DNA of 31,728 nucleotides from Christensenellaceae bacterium (GCA_020024085.1 JAHHUG010000006.1:1-31728), one strand, 5' to 3'. Positions 23,717-31,687 are shown, counted from the first letter of the stretch. Program-made: numbers and translations. The notes: a model not told the origin generated them from the letters alone.

Positions 23717-25252
23717 ATGTCAAAATTTTGTGGATTAATCATTCTTGATGGATTTGGTATTGATAAGGAGAGCTCTCGTAATGCTATTACAACAGCAGGT
23801 GTTCCTTATATCAAATCATTAATCGCAAAGTATCCAACCACAACCATCGGTGCAAGTGGACTAGATGTAGGTCTACCTGATGGTCAAATGGGAAATAGTG
23901 AGGTTGGTCACTTGAATATGGGTGCTGGTAGAATTGTATATCAAGAACTTACAAGAATTACAAAATCAATTTCTGATGGCGACTTCTTTACAAACGAAGT
24001 TTTCCTTGATGCAGTAAGAAATGCAAAAAATAATGGTAAAAAGGTTCACTTAATGGGACTACTTTCTGATGGTGGTGTACATAGCCATATCGAGCATTTA
24101 TTTGCATTAATTAAACTTTGCAAGCAAGAGGGACTTGATAATGTATATGTTCATTGCTTCCTAGATGGTAGAGATGTTCCACCAACAAGTGGTAAGGAAT
24201 ATATTAAGTCACTTTACAACTACACAAAAGAAATCGAATTTGGTAAAATTGCAACCGTTTGTGGTAGATTTTATGCAATGGATAGAGATAACCGTTGGGA
24301 GAGAGTTGAAAGAGCTTACAATATGCTAACTCTTGGCGAAGGTAACTTTGCAACTTGTCCATACGAAGCAGTAGAGAATAGCTATAATGCTGGTGTTACT
24401 GATGAGTTTGTAGAGCCTATTGTTGTAACCGAGAATGGTGCTCCTGTTGCAAAAATTGAAAAGGGTGATTCTATTATCTTCTTCAACTTTAGACCAGATA
24501 GAGCAAGAGAAATCACTCGTGCATTCACAGTTGAGGACTTTAATGGTTTTGAAAGAAAGACAGGATATCTTGCTCCAAAATATGTTTCTATGACAAGATA
24601 CGATGCTACTTTTGATAAACTTAGAATTGCATTCCCACCTACAAGTTTAACAAATACTTTAGGTGAGTACCTTGCTTCTTCAGGTAAAAAACAACTTCGT
24701 ATTGCAGAAACTGAAAAATATGCCCATGTAACATTCTTCTTTAATGGTGGTGTAGAAACTCCAAACGAGAATGAGGACAGAATACTTGTTCCTTCTCCAA
24801 AGGTATTAACCTATGACCTAAAGCCAGAAATGAGTGCTTATGAGGTAGCAGAAAAGGCAGTTGAGGCAATCAAGTCAGGTAAATATGACACAATGATACT
24901 TAACTTTGCAAACTGCGATATGGTAGGTCATACAGGTATTATGGAGGCAGCTGTTAGTGCTGTAAAAGCTGTTGATGAGTGTGTTAAACAAGTTATTGAG
25001 GCTATCCAATCAGTTGGTGGCGAGGCAATTATTACTGCTGACCACGGCAATGCTGATAAAATGCTAGAAGATGATATGGTAGAGCCATTTACAGCTCATA
25101 CTACAAACCCAGTTCCATTTATCGTTGTTAGCGACAGAGTTCACACTCTTCGTAAGGGTGGTAGACTTGCTGATGTTGCTCCAACATTACTTGATATGAT
25201 GGAACTTGCAAAACCAGAAGAAATGACAGGTTCAAGCTTAATCGTAGACTAA
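23717..25252 (+). CDS. gpmI: 2,3-bisphosphoglycerate-independent phosphoglycerate mutase
   Basis: Moves the phosphate of 3-phosphoglycerate to give 2-phosphoglycerate through a phosphoserine intermediate, using two manganese ions. It has 511 residues, standard for the family. The first metal aspartate is in IILDGFG (8-14) and the catalytic Ser61 in GQMGNSEVGHLNMGAGR. Other markers are HCFLDGRDVPP, FFNFRPDRARE, LNFANCDMVGHTG and ITADHGNAD, with the distal metal ligands. The ribosome site AGGTGA lies seven bases before the ATG. It is the last gene of the operon; eno and gap are not adjacent. Confidence 0.97.
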   Translation: MSKFCGLIILDGFGIDKESSRNAITTAGVPYIKSLIAKYPTTTIGASGLDVGLPDGQMGNSEVGHLNMGAGRIVYQELTRITKSISDGDFFTNEVFLDAVRNAKNNGKKVHLMGLLSDGGVHSHIEHLFALIKLCKQEGLDNVYVHCFLDGRDVPPTSGKEYIKSLYNYTKEIEFGKIATVCGRFYAMDRDNRWERVERAYNMLTLGEGNFATCPYEAVENSYNAGVTDEFVEPIVVTENGAPVAKIEKGDSIIFFNFRPDRAREITRAFTVEDFNGFERKTGYLAPKYVSMTRYDATFDKLRIAFPPTSLTNTLGEYLASSGKKQLRIAETEKYAHVTFFFNGGVETPNENEDRILVPSPKVLTYDLKPEMSAYEVAEKAVEAIKSGKYDTMILNFANCDMVGHTGIMEAAVSAVKAVDECVKQVIEAIQSVGGEAIITADHGNADKMLEDDMVEPFTAHTTNPVPFIVVSDRVHTLRKGGRLADVAPTLLDMMELAKPEEMTGSSLIVD

Positions 25253-25262
25253 TTTTAATAAT

Positions 25263-25291
25263 AAAAACACTCACTTTTGTGAGTGTTTTTT
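25263..25291 (+). terminator. Terminator of the glycolytic operon
   Basis: A 12-pair stem AAAAACACTCAC (25263-25274) / GTGAGTGTTTTT (25279-25290) with a TTTT loop; the 3' arm runs into further T residues. Confidence 0.92.
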
Positions 25292-25424
25292 ATTTTTAAA
25301 AATGGTATGTTGTATTAAAATCTTTACATATATTTTATCGAATTATTATTCTAAAAAAATAAACTATTTTTTACTAATTTTTTTATTTTTTATCAATAGG
25401 ATTATCTTTTTTATTTTAGCAAGA

Positions 25425-25473
25425 GTAGTAGGGAAAATTGCAAAAGTAGCCTACCAAAATAGTAGGGTATAAT
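25425..25473 (+). promoter_or_regulatory. TAGTAGGG repeat cluster next to a -10 box
   Basis: TAGTAGGG occurs at 25426-25433 and again at 25460-25467 (34 bases apart), with the inverted-repeat GTAGCCTACC (25446-25455) between them. The second copy abuts a perfect TATAAT (25468-25473) that lacks a proper -35 box. This is the look of an activator-dependent promoter, but the regulator and the transcript are unknown. Confidence 0.4.
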
Positions 25474-25576
25474 CGTGCTTAATGGGTTTATTTACTAGTA
25501 CTTTGAAACATTTTATTATGTTAAAATTTGTATGTATAAAAATATCGAAATTTGTCATTTTTTTCACAAAAAAGCC

Positions 25577-25604
25577 TTGATTACATTTTTTAATGTGATA
25601 TAAT
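25577..25604 (+). promoter_or_regulatory. Promoter with palindromic operator candidate before the cysteine desulfidase gene
   Basis: TTGATT (25577-25582), a 16-base spacer and TATAAT (25599-25604). A 20-base inverted repeat ATTACATT-TTTT-AATGTGAT (25580-25599; one mismatched pair) fills the spacer and touches both boxes, where a bound repressor would block RNA polymerase. Confidence 0.65.
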
Positions 25605-25648
25605 TTAATAGTGTGTTTAAGCACAAAAATGTGTGTTAAGGAGAATTT

Positions 25649-26902
25649 ATGGAACTTTATAATGCCTTTATTAATAGGCTAAATCAAGAGTTGATTCCAG
25701 CACTTGGCTGTACTGAGCCCATAGCAATTGCACTTGCATCAGCAAAAGCAGCAGATGTTATGGGCGGAAAAATCAACAGAGTATGTATCAAAGTAAGTGG
25801 AAACATTCTTAAGAATGTAAAAAGTGTAAAAGTACCAAATACAAATGGTATGAAAGGTGTAGATTCTGCTTGTGTTGTTGGACTAATTGGTGGAGACAGC
25901 AAGCTAGGATTAGAAGTACTTGAAAATTTAAAAGAAGAGGATATTCAAACTGCAAAGGATTTGCTAAAAACTGACTTTTGCACTGTTGAACATCTAGTAT
26001 CAGATGACCCACTACATATTATTGTAGAGGCATACGGAAAGGACAAAGTAACCGTTGAATTAAAGGGTGGTCATACTGATATTATCAAAATTACAAAAAA
26101 CGATGAAGTGTTGTTTAGTAAAGATGAGATAAAGGAAAAAGAAGAAATAAAGCTTGATTGTAAATTAAGGGATATTTACGATTTTGCAAATACTGTTAAA
26201 TTGGAAGATGTTGCACCACTAATTAGGCAAGCTATCAAAAATAACACTGCTATTGCGAACGAGGGACTTAATAATTCTTGGGGACAAAGTGTTGGTAGAA
26301 CTTTACTTAAAGCCTATGGTGATGATGTATATATAAAGGCAAGGGCACTTGCAGCAGCTGGTTCAGATGCAAGAATGAGTGGTTGCTCAATGCCTGTAAC
26401 AATAAACTCTGGTAGTGGTAACCAAGGTATCACAATTACAATGCCTATTGTAGTATTCGCAGAGGATTTAAAAGTAACTGAGGAAAAAAAGATTAGAGCT
26501 TTAGTTCTAGCAAACCTAGTTGCTATATATATTAAAAAGGATATGGGACCACTTTCTGCATTCTGTGGAACCGTTACTGCTTCTTGTGGAGCAGGTGCTG
26601 GAATAGCTTACCTTCAAGATATGAGCTATGAGCAAATTTGTATGACAATTAAAAATACGCTTGGTAATGTATCAGGTCTTGTTTGCGATGGTGCAAAAGC
26701 ATCTTGTGCAGCAAAGATTAGTTCTAGCATAGATGCTTGTATGCTTGCTGTTAATATGGCAAAAGACAATCTATGCTTTGAGGGTGGCGATGGTATCATT
26801 TTTGAGGATATCGAGGATACAATCAAGGGTGTTGCAAATATTGGTAAAAATGCTATGCATCAAACAGATGAAGCAATTTTGGATATAATGTTACAAAATT
26901 AA
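25649..26902 (+). CDS. L-cysteine desulfidase / UPF0597 (YhaM-CyuA) family, iron-sulfur dependent lyase
   Basis: Belongs to the serine-dehydratase-alpha-like family that includes archaeal CdsB and E. coli CyuA (YhaM), which split L-cysteine into pyruvate, ammonia and hydrogen sulfide with an oxygen-labile [4Fe-4S] cluster. It has 417 residues. The N-terminal signature is ELIPALGCTEPIAIALA, with Cys21. Candidate cluster cysteines near the C-terminus lie in TVTASCGAGAGIAYL and VCDGAKASCAAKISSS. SGSGNQGITITMPIVVFAED is also conserved in the family as I recall it. The ribosome site AAGGAG is strong. It shares an operon with the ATC-hydrolase-like gene 14 bases downstream. The substrate (cysteine or serine) is inferred from family. 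Confidence 0.87.
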   Translation: MELYNAFINRLNQELIPALGCTEPIAIALASAKAADVMGGKINRVCIKVSGNILKNVKSVKVPNTNGMKGVDSACVVGLIGGDSKLGLEVLENLKEEDIQTAKDLLKTDFCTVEHLVSDDPLHIIVEAYGKDKVTVELKGGHTDIIKITKNDEVLFSKDEIKEKEEIKLDCKLRDIYDFANTVKLEDVAPLIRQAIKNNTAIANEGLNNSWGQSVGRTLLKAYGDDVYIKARALAAAGSDARMSGCSMPVTINSGSGNQGITITMPIVVFAEDLKVTEEKKIRALVLANLVAIYIKKDMGPLSAFCGTVTASCGAGAGIAYLQDMSYEQICMTIKNTLGNVSGLVCDGAKASCAAKISSSIDACMLAVNMAKDNLCFEGGDGIIFEDIEDTIKGVANIGKNAMHQTDEAILDIMLQN

Positions 26903-26916
26903 TAAAGGAGAAAAAT

Positions 26917-27468
26917 ATGTCAAAGATTAAAAATGAGCCTAAACATAAGATGGCTTTGATTCAACAAATTAGAGGTCAATTAGAGCAAAGAGCAATTTGG
27001 TTAGCACTTCTTACTAGAGAAGCAGCAGAAAAGGGACTAGACCCTAAGGAATTTGGTGATTCTTCTATTTGGAAGACAGGTTGTATGCAAGGTGCTGTAC
27101 TTAACGAGAATACAACTAACTTAAAAATGCTTAAGAAGAACCTATTTACTCCAGGTGCTAGACTAATTTTCGAAATGGATTTAGTAGAGTCAACAGAGGA
27201 TAGATTGTCTCTTGACTTCCACTATTGCCCACTTGTAAAAGGTTGGCAAAAACTTGGTTGTTCAGATGAGGAAATCTCAAGACTTTGCGATGTTGCAATG
27301 ATGGGTGACCGTGGTATTGGTAGACAATTTGGTGCACACCTTAACCTAGCTAAGACAATCGCAAGAGGTGATGATATTTGTGAACTAAGATATGTTAGCG
27401 ATAGAGTAGAGGAAGATACCACAATGGTAAAAGACCTTGCTACTGCTACCGAAAGAGTACACGAATAA
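26917..27468 (+). CDS. L-2-amino-thiazoline-4-carboxylic acid (ATC) hydrolase family protein
   Basis: A 183-residue soluble protein that I match by memory to the ATC hydrolase family, on the block DFHYCPLVKGWQKLGCSDEEI (residues 100-120), then CDVAMMGDRGIG and LNLAKTIARGDDICELRY. In Pseudomonas the characterised enzyme opens the thiazoline ring of L-ATC to N-carbamoyl-L-cysteine, which another enzyme turns into cysteine. Conserved-looking candidates are His102, Cys104, Cys124, Asp131 and Cys155. The ribosome site AAAGGAG sits eight bases upstream. Its place after a cysteine desulfidase suggests a route feeding a cysteine-like compound to sulfide and pyruvate, but the anaerobic members of this family are little studied and the true substrate may differ. 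Confidence 0.75.
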   Translation: MSKIKNEPKHKMALIQQIRGQLEQRAIWLALLTREAAEKGLDPKEFGDSSIWKTGCMQGAVLNENTTNLKMLKKNLFTPGARLIFEMDLVESTEDRLSLDFHYCPLVKGWQKLGCSDEEISRLCDVAMMGDRGIGRQFGAHLNLAKTIARGDDICELRYVSDRVEEDTTMVKDLATATERVHE

Positions 27469-27494
27469 TAATATTTACATATAATATTATACAA

Positions 27495-27528
27495 ATAGAG
27501 CCCTTATATTTAGGGCTCTATATTTTTT
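27495..27528 (+). terminator. Terminator of the desulfidase/ATC hydrolase operon
   Basis: A ten-pair stem ATAGAGCCCT (27495-27504) / AGGGCTCTAT (27512-27521) with a seven-base loop, then T residues. The AT-rich stretch 27529-27657 holds no recognised gene. Confidence 0.88.
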
Positions 27529-27657
27529 TATTAATAATTAATCGAACTACTATTTGTTCATATGTAATGTTTATATATCAAAATAGTAATATAAACAGTC
27601 TATTATGTTAGTTAGTATATATTGCAACAATTTGAAATTTAAATTTTTTTAATATTT

Positions 27658-28365
27658 TTACTTTTGATATATAGGGGCTAAAAAATCAAAACCATCTTGA
27701 ATAAGTGTTGCCATAGATTTTCGAGCAAGGCTAGTTTCCTTGTTTTCTATTGCGTCAATAAGTTTGTCGATAATATCTAATGACCTACTAAATGGATAAT
27801 TTGCATACAATGAGTCGGTAATTTTAACGCAAACATCTCTAAATGCATTATGTACAAGAGGATAAATTATATTACCGGTTGCAAAAAATATCTCATGGTG
27901 AAAATCAAATAATTTTGTAGAAAATTCGTGTATGTTGGTTGTGTTGTGTAGCTCTGTTGCAATCTTTTTAATATCTATTAGGTTTTGTTCGGTTCTGTTG
28001 ATTGCTGCAAGGTAGGCTACTTCGCCCTCATTAATTAATCTAAAGTGAGCAAGGGAGTTGAATGTTTGTTTGTCAATTTTGTCGCCATTATAATTAATAA
28101 TAGATAATAATATATCTGTATTACCATTTTTAATATAGTCGCCAACGACAGCTCCTTGTCGAGGATTAATTTCAATAAATCCTTTTTGTTTTAGTTCATT
28201 TAATCCAAGATTTACTATGCTTCTGCTAATTTTCATTTGGTTAGCAAGCTCTCTTTCGGTTGGTAATTTTTCGCCTATTTTTAATTTGCCAGACAAAATC
28301 GCATTTTCTATTGTTTGCACAAATAGTTGTTTAATAGAAGGGGCGACAATTTCATTAAATTCCAT
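27658..28365 (-). CDS. GntR-family transcriptional regulator, FCD (FadR-like) subfamily
   Basis: A 235-residue ligand-responsive regulator. The N-terminal winged helix (about residues 10-77) contains the GntR signature GEKLPTERELANQMKISRSI, NELKQKGFIEI and PRQGAVV. Residues from about 95 form the all-helical FCD domain; the segment LFDFHHEIFFATGN carries likely metal-binding His residues, and these domains often bind metal plus an organic acid. It is divergent from the unknown membrane protein. Its own promoter has an operator candidate just downstream, so autorepression is likely. The effector is unknown. Confidence 0.9.
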   Translation of the reverse strand: MEFNEIVAPSIKQLFVQTIENAILSGKLKIGEKLPTERELANQMKISRSIVNLGLNELKQKGFIEINPRQGAVVGDYIKNGNTDILLSIINYNGDKIDKQTFNSLAHFRLINEGEVAYLAAINRTEQNLIDIKKIATELHNTTNIHEFSTKLFDFHHEIFFATGNIIYPLVHNAFRDVCVKITDSLYANYPFSRSLDIIDKLIDAIENKETSLARKSMATLIQDGFDFLAPIYQK

Positions 28366-28376
28366 ACATACCTCAC

Positions 28377-28408
28377 TGGTTTAATTGTTTTGGTTTAACC
28401 ACAAACCA
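28377..28408. promoter_or_regulatory. Candidate operator for the FCD-GntR regulator
   Basis: TGGTTTAACCA (28391-28401) is TGGT-N3-ACCA, the operator pattern known for FadR/PdhR-type GntR proteins. Flanking copies TGGTTTAA (28377-28384) and the inverted ACAAACCA (28401-28408) add two half-sites. It lies just downstream of the predicted transcription start of the regulator gene (minus strand, near 28409). Confidence 0.65.
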
Positions 28409-28415
28409 CATTTAT

Positions 28416-28444
28416 ATTATATGGAAAAAATTAGACAAAATCAA
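28416..28444 (-). promoter_or_regulatory. Promoter of the GntR gene
   Basis: On the minus strand TTGATT (28444-28439), a 17-base spacer and a perfect TATAAT (28421-28416). Confidence 0.7.
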
Positions 28445-28505
28445 ATATTTTGTTAAAAAAAAGTGAAATATCGCAAAAAAAACATTGTTAAAAATTTGAT
28501 TAAGA

Positions 28506-28534
28506 TTGAAAGTATTTAAGAAATATGTTATAAT
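28506..28534 (+). promoter_or_regulatory. Promoter of the unknown membrane protein gene
   Basis: TTGAAA (28506-28511), a 17-base spacer and an extended -10 TGT-TATAAT (28526-28534). The TTG at 28506 is thus part of the -35 box and not a start codon. The operator candidate is about 100 bases upstream. Confidence 0.8.
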
Positions 28535-28565
28535 TTTATCAAAGTTAATAAAGGAGATTTTGATT

Positions 28566-29531
28566 ATGTTCAAAAAGTTTTTCAATGCTATTGCACATCC
28601 AGTTGAGCCTATCCCAACTCCAAGACCAAAGCTAGAGATTATGTTCAAGTGGTTGATGTTTACAGCATGTATTTTATTGCTTGGATATATGTCAGCTTTA
28701 TATCCAATTCAAGCAAACATTCCATTTATTGTAATACCATCAATTTTGGTTTTACTATTTGCAAAGCCAGTATTGTTTGAAAAAATGAAGTTAACAACAC
28801 TTGTTGTTGTTAGAATGTTCTGCGTAGTATGTGTATGTGTTGGTGTTACAGCAAGTGGATTCGATATGAGACAATTCTATGTTGATTTGGTTCAACTTGC
28901 ACTTGTAGTTAATATTTTAGAGGCTACATTTACCGACCTATTAAGACACAAAAAGTACTTCAATGCAGTATCAGGTTTCTTCCTAGCTCTTGGTACAATT
29001 GGACTAAAAGGTCACTGGTTGCTAGTATCTGGTACAACAACAGCTGTATCTGACCCACTAGGTTTTAACTACTACTTAGTATTTGGTGCTACAAACTATG
29101 CTACAATCTGCTATATTATCGGTTACACAATTTGGAACTGGATTTTCGTAACAGATGAGTTCAGCCCATCAGTATCATTAATGCATGTAGGCTTCTTACT
29201 TTCACCAATTCTTGGTTGCTTATTATCAATGGCATTTGGTAACACAGCTAACCCATTTGGTTTATGGTTACTTCTTAGAGCTAACACACTTTCAATCGGT
29301 GGTTGGTTACAAATCGGTTGTAAGGACTGGTTCGAGAAAGAGTTCTACGATGAGAAATTTGCCAAGTTCATTGATTGGGTACATTCAACCCCAGTACAAA
29401 TTGTATGTATGCTTGCATGTATCGGTCTAATGCTTGCTTGTATTATCCCAGCATTTACAGTAGTTACAAACTATATGCCATTTGGTTTCCAACTTGAGCC
29501 ATGGTTATATAACATTTCTACATGGGGCTAA
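28566..29531 (+). CDS. Polytopic inner-membrane protein of unknown function
   Basis: A 321-residue protein that I do not recognise. The start is ATG 28566, with AGGAG at 28552-28556. After a basic, proline-rich N-terminus (HPVEPIPTPRPK, residues 11-22) it has eight or nine hydrophobic segments, about residues 27-45, 51-70, 76-97, 104-126, 131-153, 168-196, 203-225, possibly 230-251, and 277-300. There is a polar, charged loop at about 252-275 (GCKDWFEKEFYDEKFAKFID). It is rich in Trp, Phe and Cys within helices and has no signal peptide or soluble domain. Monocistronic, with a strong promoter and a strong terminator, and divergent from an FCD-type GntR regulator, which often controls uptake of small acids; a transporter or channel role is inference only. 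Confidence 0.85.
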   Translation: MFKKFFNAIAHPVEPIPTPRPKLEIMFKWLMFTACILLLGYMSALYPIQANIPFIVIPSILVLLFAKPVLFEKMKLTTLVVVRMFCVVCVCVGVTASGFDMRQFYVDLVQLALVVNILEATFTDLLRHKKYFNAVSGFFLALGTIGLKGHWLLVSGTTTAVSDPLGFNYYLVFGATNYATICYIIGYTIWNWIFVTDEFSPSVSLMHVGFLLSPILGCLLSMAFGNTANPFGLWLLLRANTLSIGGWLQIGCKDWFEKEFYDEKFAKFIDWVHSTPVQIVCMLACIGLMLACIIPAFTVVTNYMPFGFQLEPWLYNISTWG

Positions 29532-29552
29532 GATATAACAATTAAAAAAATT

Positions 29553-29582
29553 AAACGGTAAACTTCGGTTTGCCGTTTTTTT
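29553..29582 (+). terminator. Terminator with UUCG tetraloop
   Basis: An 11-pair stem AAACGGTAAAC (29553-29563) / GTTTGCCGTTT (29568-29578; one G-U pair) closed by a very stable C(TTCG)G tetraloop, then a T run. Confidence 0.93.
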
Positions 29583-29675
29583 TATGTATTAATCATTATT
29601 TTGTTGTTATAATTATAATATAGTAACAATTATAAAAATAAATCATATTATATAAAGATATTTTAATTTTGTGAA

Positions 29676-29704
29676 TTGACAATGATTATTATTAGATATA
29701 TAAT
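29676..29704 (+). promoter_or_regulatory. Perfect-consensus promoter of the DUF308 gene
   Basis: TTGACA (29676-29681), exactly 17 bases, and TATAAT (29699-29704): a full match to the housekeeping consensus, suggesting strong, simple expression. Confidence 0.88.
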
Positions 29705-29730
29705 ATTTACAAAATAAAGAAGGTGATACT

Positions 29731-30216
29731 ATGAGCGAAGGAAATAAATCATTTATTAATAAACAAACATTGCCAACAGCAATTGCACTTATTGTAATTG
29801 GAGTACTATTTTGTATATTTAAATCAGATATGTTAAGTATATTATTTACCGTAGTTGGTGTAGTATTAATTTGTGTTGGCATTATCGAATTACTTAACAA
29901 GTTGTATGTAGAAAGTGCAGTGGAGATAGCAGTTGGAATAGTTGTTATTACTTGTGGTTGGACCATACTTGATATAACATTGCTTGTTATTGGTATTGTA
30001 GCAATTATTTATGGCATTTACCTATTTGCTACACTTATTCCAAAATACAAGAATATGAAAGGTTATGACCTAGTAGCAAATATTCTTGCACCATTATTTG
30101 TAATTATTGTGGGTATTTTACTAGTTGTTTCAAAATGGCAATTAAGCAATGCAATTTTTATAGTACTAGGTATTTTGTCAATTGTTGATGGTATATTTAT
30201 GCTTGCAAAAAAATAG
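29731..30216 (+). CDS. DUF308/HdeD-like small membrane protein
   Basis: A 161-residue protein with six short hydrophobic helices in three hairpin pairs, starting near residues 16, 36, 62, 80, 113 and 135. The repeated VGVVLICVGIIELL, VIGIVAIIYGIYLF and VLGILSIVDGIFML are the glycine-rich internal repeat typical of the DUF308/HdeD family. The E. coli namesake HdeD is an acid-stress membrane protein; the function of Firmicute members is not established. The ribosome site AAGGTG lies before ATG 29731. Monocistronic, facing gdhA. Confidence 0.8.
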   Translation: MSEGNKSFINKQTLPTAIALIVIGVLFCIFKSDMLSILFTVVGVVLICVGIIELLNKLYVESAVEIAVGIVVITCGWTILDITLLVIGIVAIIYGIYLFATLIPKYKNMKGYDLVANILAPLFVIIVGILLVVSKWQLSNAIFIVLGILSIVDGIFMLAKK

Positions 30217-30239
30217 TTCGATAAATTGGTTATAGAATT

Positions 30240-30276
30240 AAAAAAAACCGACCATAAAAGGTCGGTTTTATATTTT
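30240..30276. terminator. Two-way terminator between the DUF308 gene and gdhA
   Basis: A ten-pair stem AAAACCGACC (30244-30253) / GGTCGGTTTT (30260-30269). Eight A precede it (a T run for the minus-strand gdhA transcript) and a broken T run follows on the plus strand, so it can end both convergent transcripts; the gdhA side is better formed. Confidence 0.88.
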
Positions 30277-30315
30277 TAAATTATTTATTATAGATTGATG
30301 CAGAGTAGTTTAGTA

Positions 30316-31662
30316 TTATACCAAACCTTGAGCAATCATAGCATCTGCAACCTTCTTAAAGCCTACAATATTAGCACCGGCAACAAGGTTGTAATCCAAG
30401 TGATATAGCTTTGTAACCTTTACAATTTGGTCGTAGATGTTTTTCATAATCTTTTGTAACTCTTTATCTACTTTTTCTTGTGTCCAGAATAATCTCTCAC
30501 TATTTTGAGACATTTCAAGTCCAGAAACAGCAACACCACCAGCATTAACAGCTTTACTTGGGCATACGATTACATCGTGTTCTTGAAGATATTTGATAGC
30601 TTCGTTAGTTGTAGGCATATTAGATACTTCGTTAAGAATCTTAATACCAATCTCAACCATTTTTTTAGCATCGTCAATGTTGATTTCGTTTTGCATAGCA
30701 CAAGGCATATAGATATCAGCCTTAACATTACCCCAAGGTTTTTGGTTAGGGAAGAACTCGCAACCGAACTTATCAGCATAATCTTGTACACGGTTTCTGC
30801 CACTTGCTCTCATTTCTAGCATATAGTCGATTTTTTCGCCTTGAACACCATCTTTATCGTAAATGTATCCATCTGGGCCACTTAGTGTAAGAACCTTACC
30901 ACCAAGTTCTGCAATTTTTTTAGCAGCACCCCAAGCAACATTACCAAAACCTGACAAGCAGAATGTTTTGCCTTCGATTGACTCGTGTTCGTGTTTTAAT
31001 ACTTCTAGTAGGAAGTATGTTGCACCAAAGCCTGTTGCTTCTGGTCTAATTCTACTACCACCGTAAGATTTACCTTTACCGGTAAGTACACCATTGTCGT
31101 AAGAGTCCTTAATTCTCTTATATTGACCGAACATATATCCAATCTCTCTACCACTAACACCCATATCTCCAGCAGGAACATCAATATTAGGGCCGATGTG
31201 ACGATAAAGTTCTGTCATATAGCTTTGGCAGAATCTCATTATTTCGCTATCACTTTTGCCATTAGGGTCAAAGTCGCTACCACCTTTACCACCACCCATA
31301 GGAAGACCGGTCAAGCTGTTTTTGAATACTTGTTCAAAAGCAAGGAACTTCATAATGCTAAGGTTTACATTCTTTTGGAATCTTAGTCCACCCTTATATG
31401 GTCCAATAGCACTATTAAATTGTACACGATATCCACGGTTGATGTGTGGTTGATTGTTGTCATCAGTCCAAGGAACTCTAAAGATAATTTGTCTTTCAGG
31501 TTCAATCATTCTTTCCAAAATAGCCATTCTTCTATATTCGGCTTCGTTGGCATTAATGATAGGTCTTAGAGAACTTAAAACCTCTCTAACAGTTTGTAAA
31601 AATTCTGGTTGGTTAGGATTGTTTTCCTCAGCCATTTGAATTACTTCTTCAATATAATCCAA
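30316..31662 (-). CDS. gdhA: Glutamate dehydrogenase (hexameric, NADP-type)
   Basis: Reversibly aminates 2-oxoglutarate to glutamate, the main ammonia-assimilating or glutamate-fermenting step in anaerobes. Its 448 residues fit the small hexameric class. Lys90 is in GPYKGGLRF, catalytic Lys126 in LPMGGGKGGSDF and catalytic Asp166 in DVPAGDMGV; the Rossmann loop is LSGFGNVAWGAAKK. The start is TTG 31662, because GGAGGT (31673-31668) lies six bases upstream; the internal ATG at 31635 has no good ribosome site. NADP preference is inferred from general resemblance to the E. coli-type enzyme. Confidence 0.95.
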   Translation of the reverse strand: MDYIEEVIQMAEENNPNQPEFLQTVREVLSSLRPIINANEAEYRRMAILERMIEPERQIIFRVPWTDDNNQPHINRGYRVQFNSAIGPYKGGLRFQKNVNLSIMKFLAFEQVFKNSLTGLPMGGGKGGSDFDPNGKSDSEIMRFCQSYMTELYRHIGPNIDVPAGDMGVSGREIGYMFGQYKRIKDSYDNGVLTGKGKSYGGSRIRPEATGFGATYFLLEVLKHEHESIEGKTFCLSGFGNVAWGAAKKIAELGGKVLTLSGPDGYIYDKDGVQGEKIDYMLEMRASGRNRVQDYADKFGCEFFPNQKPWGNVKADIYMPCAMQNEINIDDAKKMVEIGIKILNEVSNMPTTNEAIKYLQEHDVIVCPSKAVNAGGVAVSGLEMSQNSERLFWTQEKVDKELQKIMKNIYDQIVKVTKLYHLDYNLVAGANIVGFKKVADAMIAQGLV

Positions 31663-31687
31663 AATTTACCTCCATTTATCTAAAAAA

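Larger units (their letters stand above)
25253..25648 (+). other. Intergenic region between gpmI and the desulfidase operon (396 bases)
   Basis: Contains, in order, the gpmI terminator, an AT-rich filler, a cluster of TAGTAGGG repeats ending at a TATAAT (25425-25473), about 100 bases with no recognised element, the promoter with a central palindrome (25577-25604) and the ribosome site AAGGAG (about 25639). No ORF on either strand is convincing. Confidence 0.6.

Noticed and set aside
28506..28565. TTG start at 28506 for the unknown membrane protein
   Set aside because: These bases are the -35 and -10 of its promoter; ATG 28566 has AGGAG at 28552-28556.
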